A stretch of 6,888 nucleotides of DNA from Pseudomonas sp. (GCA_003488145.1 DNMQ01000289.1:1-6888); one strand, 5' to 3'; shown: positions 1 through 6,711, numbered from the stretch's first letter. Notes: generated by a model from the letters alone, not told the origin. Made by a program: numbers and translations.

Positions 1-1053
1 TCCACTGCCGTATCCGATGACTTCTTCGTCCCCGAGCTGTGCCAGCCCGATGCCTTGCTTGGCCTGGTCCTGCTCGCTGAGTTGCTGGTGTTCGTGCTGG
101 TGCTGGCCGAGCCGATGCAGCCTGGCTTTGACTGGATGCGGCTGGCGCTGACGTCGTTGTTCGTGCAGTGGATCGTGCTGCTCTCGGCCGGCACCATGTG
201 TCTGCTGCGGCCCGTGCTGGCGCGTCTGCGCACTGCCTTCGCCGGGCTGGCCTGCTGCGCGCTGGTGGTCGGGTTGACCCTGGCCTGCACCGCGGTGGCC
301 GATATCTACCAGCTCGGCGGCCCGCTTTCGCGCGACGGGGAGGTCAATCTCTACCTGCGCCACGCGCTGATCAGCCTGATCATGTCCGGGCTGTTGCTAC
401 GCTATTTCTATCTGCAGAGTCAGTGGCGCCGCCAGGAGCAGGCCGAGCTTCGGGCGCGGATCGAGTCGCTGCAGGCGCGCATCCGTCCGCATTTCCTGTT
501 CAACAGCCTCAACAGCATCGCCGCACTGGTGGCCAGCGATCCGGTCAAGGCCGAGCAGGCGGTGCTGGATCTGTCGGACCTGTTCCGTGCCAGCCTGGCG
601 CGGCCCGGCACGTTGGTGGCCTGGAACGAGGAGCTGGAGTTGTCGCGGCGCTACCTGTCGATCGAACAATATCGCCTGGGCGACCGTCTACAGATGGACT
701 GGCAGGTCGCCGGCGTACCGGACGATCTGCCGATTCCGCAGCTGACGCTGCAACCGTTGCTGGAGAATGCGCTGGTGTATGGCATCCAGCCCCGTATCGA
801 GGGGGGTGTGGTGAGCGTAACCGCCGATTATGTCGATGGCGTGTTTCAGTTGGTGGTCAGCAACCCCTTCGACGAAACCGCTCAAGCGCAGGCTTCACGC
901 GGGACACGGCAGGGTCTGCAGAACATCGACGCACGATTAGCGGCACTTTTCGGTCCGCTAGCGAGTCTCAGCGTGGAGCGCCGTGAAGGCCGCCATTACA
1001 CATGTCTACGCTATCCATGTGCGAGACAAACGCAGGAAGCCAGATCTATATGA
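1..1053 (+). CDS. algZ: AlgZ/FimS, membrane sensor histidine kinase of the LytS/His_kinase type (5' partial)
   Basis: The reading frame is open from base 1, so the gene starts upstream. The visible 350 residues compare with about 358 in P. aeruginosa AlgZ/FimS, so only a short N-terminal piece is missing. Residue numbers here count from base 1. Four hydrophobic segments (about 18-36, 48-69, 78-100 and 118-138) indicate an inner-membrane protein. A short basic, probably helical linker leads to the H-box RPHFLFNSLN, with the likely phosphoacceptor His164. The N-box is QPLLENALVYG (Glu255, Asn256). The G-box is GTRQGLQNIDARL (301 onward), which keeps GLQN but lacks a clean GxG. In P. aeruginosa this protein partners AlgR and is needed for type IV pilus twitching. 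Earlier work there already described it as atypical in its kinase motifs. Its TGA (1051-1053) overlaps the algR ATG, which fits translational coupling. A start at 55 (TTG) or 128-type internal codons is unlikely because family-like sequence (DDFFVPELC) lies upstream. Identification is secure from motifs and synteny. Confidence 0.93.
   Translation, partial: STAVSDDFFVPELCQPDALLGLVLLAELLVFVLVLAEPMQPGFDWMRLALTSLFVQWIVLLSAGTMCLLRPVLARLRTAFAGLACCALVVGLTLACTAVADIYQLGGPLSRDGEVNLYLRHALISLIMSGLLLRYFYLQSQWRRQEQAELRARIESLQARIRPHFLFNSLNSIAALVASDPVKAEQAVLDLSDLFRASLARPGTLVAWNEELELSRRYLSIEQYRLGDRLQMDWQVAGVPDDLPIPQLTLQPLLENALVYGIQPRIEGGVVSVTADYVDGVFQLVVSNPFDETAQAQASRGTRQGLQNIDARLAALFGPLASLSVERREGRHYTCLRYPCARQTQEARSI
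1034..1037 (+). promoter_or_regulatory. Ribosome binding site deciding the algR start
   Basis: AGGA lies 12 bases before the ATG at 1050, inside the end of algZ. The spacing is slightly long. It supports the start at 1050 over the in-frame ATGs at 1002 and 1017, which would add 16 or 11 residues ahead of the conserved MNVLIVDDE beginning. Confidence 0.55.
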
Positions 1054-1796
1054 ATGTCCTGATTGTCGATGACGAACCTCTAGCCCGCGAGCGCCTCAGC
1101 CGACTGGTAGGTGACCTCGACGGCTATCGTGTCCTCGAGCCCGCTGCCAGCAATGGCGAAGAAGCACTGACGCTGATCGAGGAACTGCGCCCTGATGTCG
1201 TGCTGCTGGATATCCGCATGCCGGGGCTAGATGGCCTGCAGGTTGCAGCCAGGCTTTGCGAGACGGATGCGCCGCCTGCCGTGATCTTTTGTACTGCCCA
1301 TGATGAATTTGCTCTGGAGGCTTTCCAGGTCAGCGCGGTTGGCTATCTGGTCAAGCCGGTGCGCCCGGAACACCTCACCGAGGCCTTGAAGAAGGCGGAA
1401 CGGCCGAACCGAGTGCAGCTCGCTGCGTTGACCCGGCCGGCAGCGGTTTCCGGTGCCGGGCCTCGCACCCACATCAGCGCGCGTACCCGCAAGGGCATCG
1501 AGTTGATTCCGCTGGACCACGTGATCTACTTCATCGCCGACCACAAGTACGTCACCCTGCGCCATATCGGTGGCGAGGTGCTGCTGGACGAGCCGTTGAA
1601 GTCTCTGGAAGACGAGTTCGGCGAGCGCTTCGTGCGTATTCACCGCAACGCGCTGGTGTTCCGTGATCGTATCGAGCGCCTGCAGCGCACGCCGCTCGGG
1701 CATTTTCAGCTGTTCCTCAAGGGGCTCGAGGGTGAGGCGCTGACGGTGAGCCGTCGCCATGTTGCCGGTGTGCGCAAGCTGATGCAGAACCTCTGA
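1050..1796 (+). CDS. algR: AlgR, LytTR-family response regulator
   Basis: A 248-residue cytoplasmic DNA-binding regulator, the same length as P. aeruginosa AlgR. The N-terminal receiver domain (about 1-120) shows the acidic pocket Asp7-Asp8, the phosphoacceptor Asp54 in LLDIRMPG, Thr82 in FCTAHDE and Lys102 in LVKPVRP. After a linker rich in Ala, Gly and Pro, the LytTR DNA-binding domain runs from about 141 to 248. It contains the ISARTRKGIELIP entry strand, IADHKYVTLRH, and FVRIHRNALV with the closing VSRRHVAGVRKL helix. In P. aeruginosa AlgR binds algD, fimU and other promoters and controls alginate, pili, cyanide and rhamnolipids. The ATG at 1050 gives the family N-terminus MNVLIVDDEP and overlaps the algZ stop as ATGA, so the two proteins are probably made together. 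No defect is visible. The following 154 bases are non-coding, and transcription may end or be attenuated there before hemC. Confidence 0.97.
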   Translation: MNVLIVDDEPLARERLSRLVGDLDGYRVLEPAASNGEEALTLIEELRPDVVLLDIRMPGLDGLQVAARLCETDAPPAVIFCTAHDEFALEAFQVSAVGYLVKPVRPEHLTEALKKAERPNRVQLAALTRPAAVSGAGPRTHISARTRKGIELIPLDHVIYFIADHKYVTLRHIGGEVLLDEPLKSLEDEFGERFVRIHRNALVFRDRIERLQRTPLGHFQLFLKGLEGEALTVSRRHVAGVRKLMQNL

Positions 1797-1822
1797 ACCA
1801 GTACGGTTCGCTGCGTTGGAGA

Positions 1823-1845
1823 CCGTCAGCTCGTGCAGCTGGCGG
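1823..1845 (+). terminator. Hairpin 27 bases after algR (possible transcription end or attenuation, no T-run)
   Basis: CCGTCAGCT (1823-1831) pairs with AGCTGGCGG (1837-1845) across a 5-base loop: nine pairs including one G-U. The next bases are GC-rich, and the nearest T-run (1872-1875) is too far away for a classic intrinsic terminator. It may mark the algR 3' end by a Rho-assisted route or protect the transcript. The pairing is seen in the sequence; the function is inferred. Confidence 0.35.
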
Positions 1846-1883
1846 GCGCCGGCGCGGTGGCGTGACACCCCTTTTACTTGATT

Positions 1884-1909
1884 CCGGCCAACCCAGACTG
1901 GTTGTCCGG
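1884..1909. repeat. 10-bp imperfect inverted repeat just upstream of the hemC -10 candidate
   Basis: CCGGCCAACC (1884-1893) and GGTTGTCCGG (1900-1909) are reverse complements except for one C/T mismatch, with a 6-base spacer. It ends three bases before the extended -10 element and so covers the usual -35 zone. It could be an operator for hemC, or the stem of a weak terminator of the algR transcript, although no T-run follows. I do not recognise a known regulator's consensus. Confidence 0.4.
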
Positions 1910-1911
1910 CC

Positions 1912-1920
1912 TGTTATCAT
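1912..1920 (+). promoter_or_regulatory. Candidate extended -10 promoter for hemC
   Basis: TGTTATCAT fits the extended -10 pattern TGnTATAAT with one mismatch in the hexamer (TATCAT). No good -35 hexamer sits 16-18 bases upstream, which is tolerated in extended -10 promoters. Transcription would begin near 1926, about 25 bases before the hemC ATG. Experimental start sites are not available here. Confidence 0.4.
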
Positions 1921-1950
1921 CGCCGGCAATTCACTGTTCTGGAATTGCCC

Positions 1951-2889
1951 ATGTCTCGCGAAATTCGCATCGCCACCCGCAAGAGTGCCCTGGCCCTGTG
2001 GCAGGCCGAATACGTCAAGGCACGCCTGGAGGCGTCGCACCCAGGGCTGAAGGTCAGCCTGGTGCCGATGGTCAGCCGCGGCGACAAGCTGCTTGACGCG
2101 CCGCTGGCGAAGATCGGCGGCAAGGGCCTGTTCGTCAAAGAGCTGGAAACGGCGCTGATGGAGAACGAAGCGGACATCGCCGTGCACTCCATGAAGGACG
2201 TGCCGATGGAGTTTCCCGAAGGGCTGGGCCTGTACTGCATCTGCGAGCGCGAAGACCCGCGCGACGCCTTCGTCTCCAATCATTTCGACGACCTCGATGC
2301 GCTGCCGCCCGGCAGTGTGGTCGGCACCTCGTCGCTGCGCCGTCAGGCCCAGCTGCTGGCGCGTCGGCCGGACCTGAAGATCCAGTTCCTGCGCGGCAAT
2401 GTTAACACCCGACTGGCCAAGCTCGATGCTGGTGAGTACGACGCCATCATCCTCGCTGCCGCCGGGCTGATCCGCCTTGGCTTCGGTGAACGCATCCGCT
2501 CCAGCATCAGCGTCGACGAGAGCCTGCCGGCCGGCGGTCAGGGTGCGGTCGGCATCGAATGCCGTACCACCGACAGCGAACTGCATGCGCTGCTGGAATG
2601 CCTGAACCACGCGCCGACCGCGACACGTGTCGTCGCCGAGCGCGCCTTGAACAAGCGATTGAACGGCGGCTGCCAGGTGCCGATCGCCTGTTACGCGGTA
2701 CTCGAAGGCGACCAGCTGTGGTTGCGCGGATTGGTCGGCCAGCCGGACGGCACCGTGCTGCTGCGCGCCGAAGGCCGTGCGCCCGCCGCCGATGCCGAGG
2801 CGCTGGGTGTGCAGGTTGCCGAAGCGCTGCTGGATCAGGGCGCGGAGCAGATTCTCCAGGCAGTCTACGGCGAGGCTGGTCACGCGTGA
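1951..2889 (+). CDS. hemC: HemC, hydroxymethylbilane synthase (porphobilinogen deaminase)
   Basis: Cytoplasmic enzyme of tetrapyrrole synthesis. It joins four porphobilinogen molecules into linear hydroxymethylbilane on a covalently bound dipyrromethane cofactor. The protein has 312 residues, the usual length (E. coli 313). Visible landmarks are the start [31 protein letters not shown], the catalytic stretch [11 protein letters not shown] (Lys82, Asp83; E. coli Lys83, Asp84), [12 protein letters not shown] (Arg130, Arg131), RGNVNTRL, and [12 protein letters not shown] with the cofactor-binding Cys241 (E. coli Cys242). The ATG at 1951 has GGAA at 1941-1944 and matches the family start. A TTG two codons upstream (1945) is a poorer choice. 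The stop overlaps the hemD start, so HemD, which uses the HemC product, is probably translationally coupled. A candidate promoter lies 31-39 bases upstream of the ATG. The gene looks intact and ordinary. Confidence 0.97.
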   Translation: MSREIRIATRKSALALWQAEYVKARLEASHPGLKVSLVPMVSRGDKLLDAPLAKIGGKGLFVKELETALMENEADIAVHSMKDVPMEFPEGLGLYCICEREDPRDAFVSNHFDDLDALPPGSVVGTSSLRRQAQLLARRPDLKIQFLRGNVNTRLAKLDAGEYDAIILAAAGLIRLGFGERIRSSISVDESLPAGGQGAVGIECRTTDSELHALLECLNHAPTATRVVAERALNKRLNGGCQVPIACYAVLEGDQLWLRGLVGQPDGTVLLRAEGRAPAADAEALGVQVAEALLDQGAEQILQAVYGEAGHA

Positions 2890-3656
2890 CCGGCTGGCGC
2901 CTGCTACTGACCCGGCCGGCCGAGGAGTGTGGCGCGGTTGCGGCGGTATTGGCTGAAGCCGGGATTCACAGTGCCAGCCTGCCGCTGCTTGCGATCGAAC
3001 CCTTGCCGGAAACCGCCGAGCAGCGCGCGACGGTTCTCGAGCTGGATCGCTACTGCGCGGTCATTGTGGTCAGCAAGCCGGCGGCCCGGCTGGGCATCGA
3101 GCTACTCGACCGCTATTGGCCGCAGCCACCGTTCGCCCAGGCCTGGTTCAGCGTCGGCGCCGCCACCGGCGCCATACTCGCCGACTACGGACTGGACGCC
3201 AGCTGGCCGGAGCGCGGCGACGACAGCGAGGCGCTGCTGGCGCTGCCGCGGCTCGGCGAGGCGTTGGCCCGACCCGATCCGAAGGTGCTGATCCTGCGTG
3301 GGGAGGGCGGCCGCGAGCTGCTCGCCGAGACATTGCGCGCGCGCGGGGTGCAGGTGGATATCCTCGAGCTGTACCGGCGCTACCTGCCCGATTACCCGGC
3401 GGGAACACTCGTCGCCACGCTCCGCTCGGAACGGCTCAACGGCCTGGTGGTCAGCAGTGGGCAGGGTTTGCTGTCGCTGCGTGAGCTGGCGGCCGATACC
3501 TGGCCCGAAGTGCTTGAGCTACCCTTGTTCGTACCCAGTCCGCGGGTGGCGGAGATGGCTCGGCAACTGGGCGCCAAACGAATTGTGGATTGCCGCGGCG
3601 CCAGCGTCGCGGCCTTGCTGGCGGCGTTGCGGGAAACCGCGGTGACCGCCTCCTGA
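2886..3656 (+). CDS. hemD: HemD, uroporphyrinogen-III synthase
   Basis: Converts unstable hydroxymethylbilane into uroporphyrinogen III, inverting ring D, which is the branch point to haem, sirohaem and cobalamin. The 256-residue protein is close to the P. aeruginosa length (about 251). Sequence in this family is poorly conserved, but the usual landmarks are present: LLLTRP at 6-11, PLLAIEPLP at 33-41, VVSKPAA at 61-67, FSVGAATG at 88-95, [11 protein letters not shown] at 136-146, YRRYLPDY at 163-170, VVSSGQGL at 188-195 and [11 protein letters not shown] at 215-225. These correspond to the two halves of the bilobed fold. The start is GTG at 2886, overlapping the hemC stop as GTGA, with GAGG at 2872-2875 as ribosome binding site. 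No upstream ATG in this frame gives family-like sequence, because the earlier codons lie over the hemC C-terminus. The overlap suggests coupled synthesis and direct passing of the intermediate; the latter is inference. Confidence 0.95.
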   Translation: MTGWRLLLTRPAEECGAVAAVLAEAGIHSASLPLLAIEPLPETAEQRATVLELDRYCAVIVVSKPAARLGIELLDRYWPQPPFAQAWFSVGAATGAILADYGLDASWPERGDDSEALLALPRLGEALARPDPKVLILRGEGGRELLAETLRARGVQVDILELYRRYLPDYPAGTLVATLRSERLNGLVVSSGQGLLSLRELAADTWPEVLELPLFVPSPRVAEMARQLGAKRIVDCRGASVAALLAALRETAVTAS

Positions 3657-3660
3657 AGCA

Positions 3661-3665
3661 AAGGA
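3661..3665 (+). promoter_or_regulatory. Ribosome binding site deciding the hemX GTG start
   Basis: AAGGA sits 7 bases before the GTG at 3673, an ideal spacing. An ATG at 3665-3667 overlaps the same site but is out of frame and reaches TGA after three codons (3674-3676), so GTG is the real start. Confidence 0.7.
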
Positions 3666-3672
3666 TGGAAAC

Positions 3673-4866
3673 GTGAGCGAAGCAGACTCCAAGAAAGAAC
3701 CGCTGCAACCCCCCGCCAGTGAGCCGACCCCCGCCGTCGATCCGGTCAAACCCGCGAAGCCTGCGCCATCCCGGCCGGCGTCCAGCGGTGGCGGGAAGTC
3801 TCTTGCGGCTCTGGCGCTGCTGGTCGGCCTGGGTGGTGTGGTGCTTGGCGGCTATGGCGTCTGGCAGCTGCAGCAGCTTGGCGCCAACGAGGATCGTCAG
3901 CTCGAAGCCCTGCAGAGTGCCGATGAGAAGACTCGCCAGCTGGCCGAGCGTGAGCGTGAGCTGGCGGCACGTCTGGGCCGGCTGGAGCAGCTGCCTTCGG
4001 CTAGCGAGCTGGAGGAGCGGCGGCGCTTGCTGGCGACATTGCAGAGCGATCAACAGCGCCTTTCCGGGCGTGTCGAGCAGGTGCTCGGTGCCAGTCGCGA
4101 AGAGTGGCGCCTGGCCGAGGCAGAACACCTGCTGCGCATGGCAATGCTGCAGCTCTCGGCCATGCAGGACGTGAACAGCGCCGAGATGCTGGTGCACGAA
4201 GCTGACCTGATTCTGCAGAAGCAGGACGACCCCGGTGCCTACAGCACGCGGCAGAAACTGCTGGAAGGGCTCGAGGCCCTGCGCAGCCTGCCGGAGCTCG
4301 ATCGCACCGGGCTGTTTCTGCAGCTCGGCGCCTTGCGCGGGCAAACCGCTCAGCTCAGCGCGCTGGCACCGGAATTCGTCAATGGCGCGGCGCAGTCGGA
4401 AAGCGCGCAGGACAGCCGCTGGCAGCGCTGGCTGAACGAGCTGACGCGCTATGTGCGTGTGGAGTTCGATGCCAGTGGCGACGTCAAGCCGCTGCTCGCC
4501 GGGCAGACCCTGGGGCAGGTGCGACTGGCCCTTTCGCTGGCCATCGAGCAGGCCCAGTGGGCGGTGCTCAATGGCAATGCCGAGGTCTATCGGCAGTCGC
4601 TGGAACAGGCCAGCTCTGTGCTCAAGGATCACTTCAGCGAAGACAATGGCCAGGCGAGTGGCCTGCGCAAACGTCTCGACGAGCTGTCACGGCGCGAGGT
4701 GGAGGTGACCCTGCCTGATCTCGCGCCAGCATTGCAGGCGCTGCAGGGCTACGTGCAGAAGCGTGAGCGCGGCGATGAGGCGCAAGCGCCGGAATCGTCT
4801 GAATCCTCAGATTCGCCGGGTCAGCCCGAGGCGGAGAGTGAGGCGCAGGAGGCTCAGCGCACATGA
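3673..4866 (+). CDS. hemX: HemX, single-pass inner-membrane protein of the haem operon
   Basis: A 397-residue protein of the HemX family (Pfam HemX). It often carries the label uroporphyrinogen-III C-methyltransferase, but I see no methyltransferase motif, so that name is best avoided. The first 42 residues are polar, rich in Pro, Lys and Ala, and probably cytoplasmic. One membrane helix follows (about 43-64, AALALLVGLGGVVLGGYGVW). Residues about 66-137 are Gln/Glu/Arg/Leu-rich with coiled-coil character, followed by the family hallmark EEWRLAEAEHLLRMA (143-157) and a helical, probably periplasmic domain. The C-terminal tail (about 366-397) is acidic and Ser/Glu-rich and looks disordered. It lies 16 bases after hemD and overlaps hemY by ATGA, the common hemCDXY arrangement. 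Its exact role is unsettled; a part in membrane organisation of haem synthesis is a guess from context. Family assignment is firm. Confidence 0.93.
   Translation: MSEADSKKEPLQPPASEPTPAVDPVKPAKPAPSRPASSGGGKSLAALALLVGLGGVVLGGYGVWQLQQLGANEDRQLEALQSADEKTRQLAERERELAARLGRLEQLPSASELEERRRLLATLQSDQQRLSGRVEQVLGASREEWRLAEAEHLLRMAMLQLSAMQDVNSAEMLVHEADLILQKQDDPGAYSTRQKLLEGLEALRSLPELDRTGLFLQLGALRGQTAQLSALAPEFVNGAAQSESAQDSRWQRWLNELTRYVRVEFDASGDVKPLLAGQTLGQVRLALSLAIEQAQWAVLNGNAEVYRQSLEQASSVLKDHFSEDNGQASGLRKRLDELSRREVEVTLPDLAPALQALQGYVQKRERGDEAQAPESSESSDSPGQPEAESEAQEAQRT
4847..4852 (+). promoter_or_regulatory. Strong Shine-Dalgarno of hemY inside hemX
   Basis: A full AGGAGG lies 10 bases before the hemY ATG (4863), within the last codons of hemX. 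It is the best anti-Shine-Dalgarno match among the genes here, so HemY translation need not depend only on coupling to HemX. Confidence 0.75.
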
Positions 4867-6083
4867 AACGTCTGGCCCTTGTATTCATCCTTCTGCTGGC
4901 GATCGCGGGCTTTCTCGGCTGGGCAATCAGCCAGAGTGCCGGCTACGTGCTGATCACCTACGACCAGTTCCGTTACGAATCCAGCTTCTGGGTATTCCTC
5001 GCCCTGGTCGCCTGCCTCTGGCTGGTGGCCATGGTGGTGCACTGGTTGCTCGGGCTGCTGCAGGTCTCCGGCGCGCTGGTCAACCCCTGGTCGCGCCGGC
5101 ACCGCGCCCGGCGGGTGGAGAAGGCTTCTCGCCGTGGGTTGCGCGAGCTTGCCGAGGGGCAGTGGGCGCCGGCGCTGGGGCATCTGCAGCTGGCGGCAGA
5201 AAAGGACCAGCAGCCGCTGGTGCATTACCTGGGTGCTGCGCGCGCAGCCAATGAGCTGGGTGAATATGCGCAGAGCGACGAGCTGCTGCAGAAGGCGCGC
5301 GAGCGCGAGCCCGAGGCGGCGCTGGCGATCGGCCTGACCCAGGCGCAGCTGCAGATCGCCCGCGGCCAGTATGTCGAGGCGCGCGCATCGCTTGGTGAAC
5401 TGCAAAACGACCATCCGCGTCACCCTTACGTTCTTACCTTGCTCCAGCAACTCTACGTGCAGCTGGAGGACTGGTCGGCGCTGTGCCGGTTGCTGCCGGA
5501 GCTGCGCAAGCACCGCGTGCTGCCACCGGCACGCCTGAACGAGTTGGAAGTGCTGACCTGGACTGCCGCGGTGGAGCAGGCCGGTCAGCCCTCCGAACTG
5601 CCTGCCGAGACCAGCCTCGAAGCGCTGAATCAGCGCTGGCAGACCGTGCCCAGCGCGCTGCGCGGCGAGCCATTGGTGGTGCGCGGCTATGCTGACGGGC
5701 TCGCTCGTCTCGGCGCTCAGGCGAAGGCCGAAGAGGTGCTCTACACGGCGATCAAACGCCAGTTCGATGATCGCCTGGTCGAACGCTATGGAAGGGTGCA
5801 GGGTCGCGATCCGGCGCGCCAGCTCGCACACGCCGAAGGCTGGCTCAAGGATCATCCGCAGAACCCGGTGCTGCTGCTGGCACTGGGGCGGATCAGCCTG
5901 CGCAACGAGCTGTGGGGCAAGGCGCGTGATTACCTAGAGGCGAGTCTGCGCTTCGATCATCGTCCGGAAACCTGTGCCGAGCTGGCGCGGCTGCTGGCTC
6001 AGCTGGGTGATACCGAAAGCAGCAATCGGCTATTCCAGCAGGGCGTGGTTCTGCTGGATCGCAATCTCCCGGCCACCTTGTGA
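4863..6083 (+). CDS. hemY: HemY, TPR-containing inner-membrane protein of the haem operon
   Basis: A 406-residue protein of the proteobacterial HemY family (HemY_N domain plus tetratricopeptide-like repeats). It is not the Bacillus HemY protoporphyrinogen oxidase. Two membrane helices lie at about 4-22 and 42-66. Between them is the conserved short loop GYVLITYDQFRYESS (27-41). A basic stretch (RRHRARRVEKASRR, 78-91) suggests the large remainder is cytoplasmic. Helix pairs of TPR type are visible at about 93-117 (GLRELAEGQWAPALGHL), 121-150, 155-184 and 331-365 (ALGRISLRNELWGKARDYLEASL), with the family stretch AIKRQFDDRLVERYG at 296-310. The ATG overlaps the hemX TGA as ATGA and has a perfect AGGAGG. 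HemY is thought to help late haem or protoporphyrin handling, but its biochemical role is not established. The gene looks complete and a strong hairpin follows it. Confidence 0.94.
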   Translation: MKRLALVFILLLAIAGFLGWAISQSAGYVLITYDQFRYESSFWVFLALVACLWLVAMVVHWLLGLLQVSGALVNPWSRRHRARRVEKASRRGLRELAEGQWAPALGHLQLAAEKDQQPLVHYLGAARAANELGEYAQSDELLQKAREREPEAALAIGLTQAQLQIARGQYVEARASLGELQNDHPRHPYVLTLLQQLYVQLEDWSALCRLLPELRKHRVLPPARLNELEVLTWTAAVEQAGQPSELPAETSLEALNQRWQTVPSALRGEPLVVRGYADGLARLGAQAKAEEVLYTAIKRQFDDRLVERYGRVQGRDPARQLAHAEGWLKDHPQNPVLLLALGRISLRNELWGKARDYLEASLRFDHRPETCAELARLLAQLGDTESSNRLFQQGVVLLDRNLPATL

Positions 6084-6090
6084 TCGGTTA

Positions 6091-6118
6091 GTCAGGTCCG
6101 CCATGTGGCGGGCCTGAC
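6091..6118 (+). terminator. Strong 12-bp hairpin after hemY, probable end of the hem operon
   Basis: GTCAGGTCCGCC (6091-6102) pairs with GGCGGGCCTGAC (6107-6118) around the loop ATGT: twelve pairs, one of them G-U, starting eight bases after the hemY stop. No T-run follows directly (the next bases are GCTGCCGCGCGG), so it is not a canonical intrinsic terminator. It may end transcription with Rho or protect the upstream mRNA 3' end. The stem is unambiguous; the role is inferred. Confidence 0.6.
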
Positions 6119-6190
6119 GCTGCCGCGCGGCTTGTAAGCCTATCGACGTTTCCACTACCGTAGCGAACTTTTCCAGCTAGTGGAGCCATC

Positions 6191-6682
6191 ATGCGCCTGG
6201 CCAGCCCTCGTTCCCTGTTCGCTCTCGCCTCTCTGGGCAGCGCCCTGCTAATCGCCATCGCGCTCTACATGGAGCACGTGATGGGGCTTGCGCCTTGCCC
6301 ACTGTGTATTGTCCAGCGCATCTGCGTCATCGGTTTCGGCCTGATCTGCCTGGCCGCGGCGATTCACGGGCCGGCAAAGACGGGGCGGCGCGTCTACTCC
6401 GGTTTCGCCTTGCTCTTCGTGGCTGCCGGCGCGGCCACGGCGATTCGCCAGATCTGGTTGCAGAGCGTGCCGGCCGATCAGCTGCCGAGTTGCCTGCCGA
6501 GCCTGGAATACATGATGGAGGCGTTGCCGTTTCAGGAGATCGCGCGGCTGGTGCTGCACGGTACCGCCGAGTGCGCCGAGGTGAGCTGGACCATGCTCGG
6601 TCTGAGCATCCCCGAGTGGAGCCTGCTGGGCTTCATCGGCATGGCCATCGTCTGTGCGTGGCAACTGCTGCGTCGCGACTGA
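6191..6682 (+). CDS. dsbB: DsbB-family disulfide bond formation protein (DsbH-type paralogue)
   Basis: Inner-membrane quinone reductase that reoxidises the periplasmic oxidase DsbA and passes electrons to the respiratory chain. The protein has 163 residues (E. coli DsbB 176) and about four membrane helices: roughly 9-27, 40-59, 68-88 and 143-160. The first periplasmic loop holds the redox pair Cys36-Cys39 in APCPLCIVQR, with Arg43 matching E. coli Arg48 near the quinone. The second loop holds the second pair, Cys101 (PSCLPS) and Cys128 (AECAEV). All four functional cysteines are therefore present; two further cysteines, Cys45 and Cys53, lie in helix 2. The ATG at 6191 has GGAG at 6182-6185. 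The position directly after hemY corresponds to dsbH (PA5256) in P. aeruginosa, which also has another dsbB elsewhere, so a second copy in this genome is expected but not visible. Its own promoter is not obvious in the 107-base gap. Confidence 0.94.
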   Translation: MRLASPRSLFALASLGSALLIAIALYMEHVMGLAPCPLCIVQRICVIGFGLICLAAAIHGPAKTGRRVYSGFALLFVAAGAATAIRQIWLQSVPADQLPSCLPSLEYMMEALPFQEIARLVLHGTAECAEVSWTMLGLSIPEWSLLGFIGMAIVCAWQLLRRD

Positions 6683-6711
6683 ACCGATCTTTACCTTCCC
6701 CCGGCGAACTC

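Noticed and set aside
1002..1049. Earlier in-frame ATG starts for algR
   Set aside because: They add residues absent from known AlgR. The family N-terminus MNVLIVDDE begins at 1050 with AGGA upstream and the ATGA overlap.
1717..2883. Long open frame on the minus strand opposite hemC (388 codons)
   Set aside because: It lies exactly antisense to hemC, has no recognisable domain, and is rich in Gln, Ala and Arg as expected for complements of GC-rich coding DNA. hemC itself is unequivocal.
3130..3138. CCGTTCGCC, one base off the AlgR site CCGTTCGTC
   Set aside because: It sits inside hemD coding sequence away from any promoter, and single matches of this short site are expected by chance.
3451..4632. 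Long open frame on the minus strand opposite hemD-hemX (393 codons)
   Set aside because: It is the antisense shadow of two well-supported genes, with low-complexity Gln/Leu/Arg composition and no family resemblance.
4778..4850. Ser/Glu-rich repeated codons at the 3' end of hemX, looking like a tandem repeat
   Set aside because: The bases do not form regular units; it is a low-complexity acidic tail common in HemX proteins.
4854..5855. Long open frame on the minus strand opposite hemY
   Set aside because: It is a codon-phase shadow of hemY with no domain, and nothing upstream supports a minus-strand promoter.
6132..6161. TTGTAA / TACCGT as a sigma-70 promoter for dsbB
   Set aside because: The -35 matches 4 of 6 and the -10 only 3 of 6 with 18-base spacing, no better than chance in such a gap.
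6165..6193. GAACTT resembling an AlgU (sigma-22) -35 element before dsbB
   Set aside because: The only -10-like sequence at about the right distance (TCATG, 18-base spacing) falls on the start codon, so transcription would begin inside the gene.
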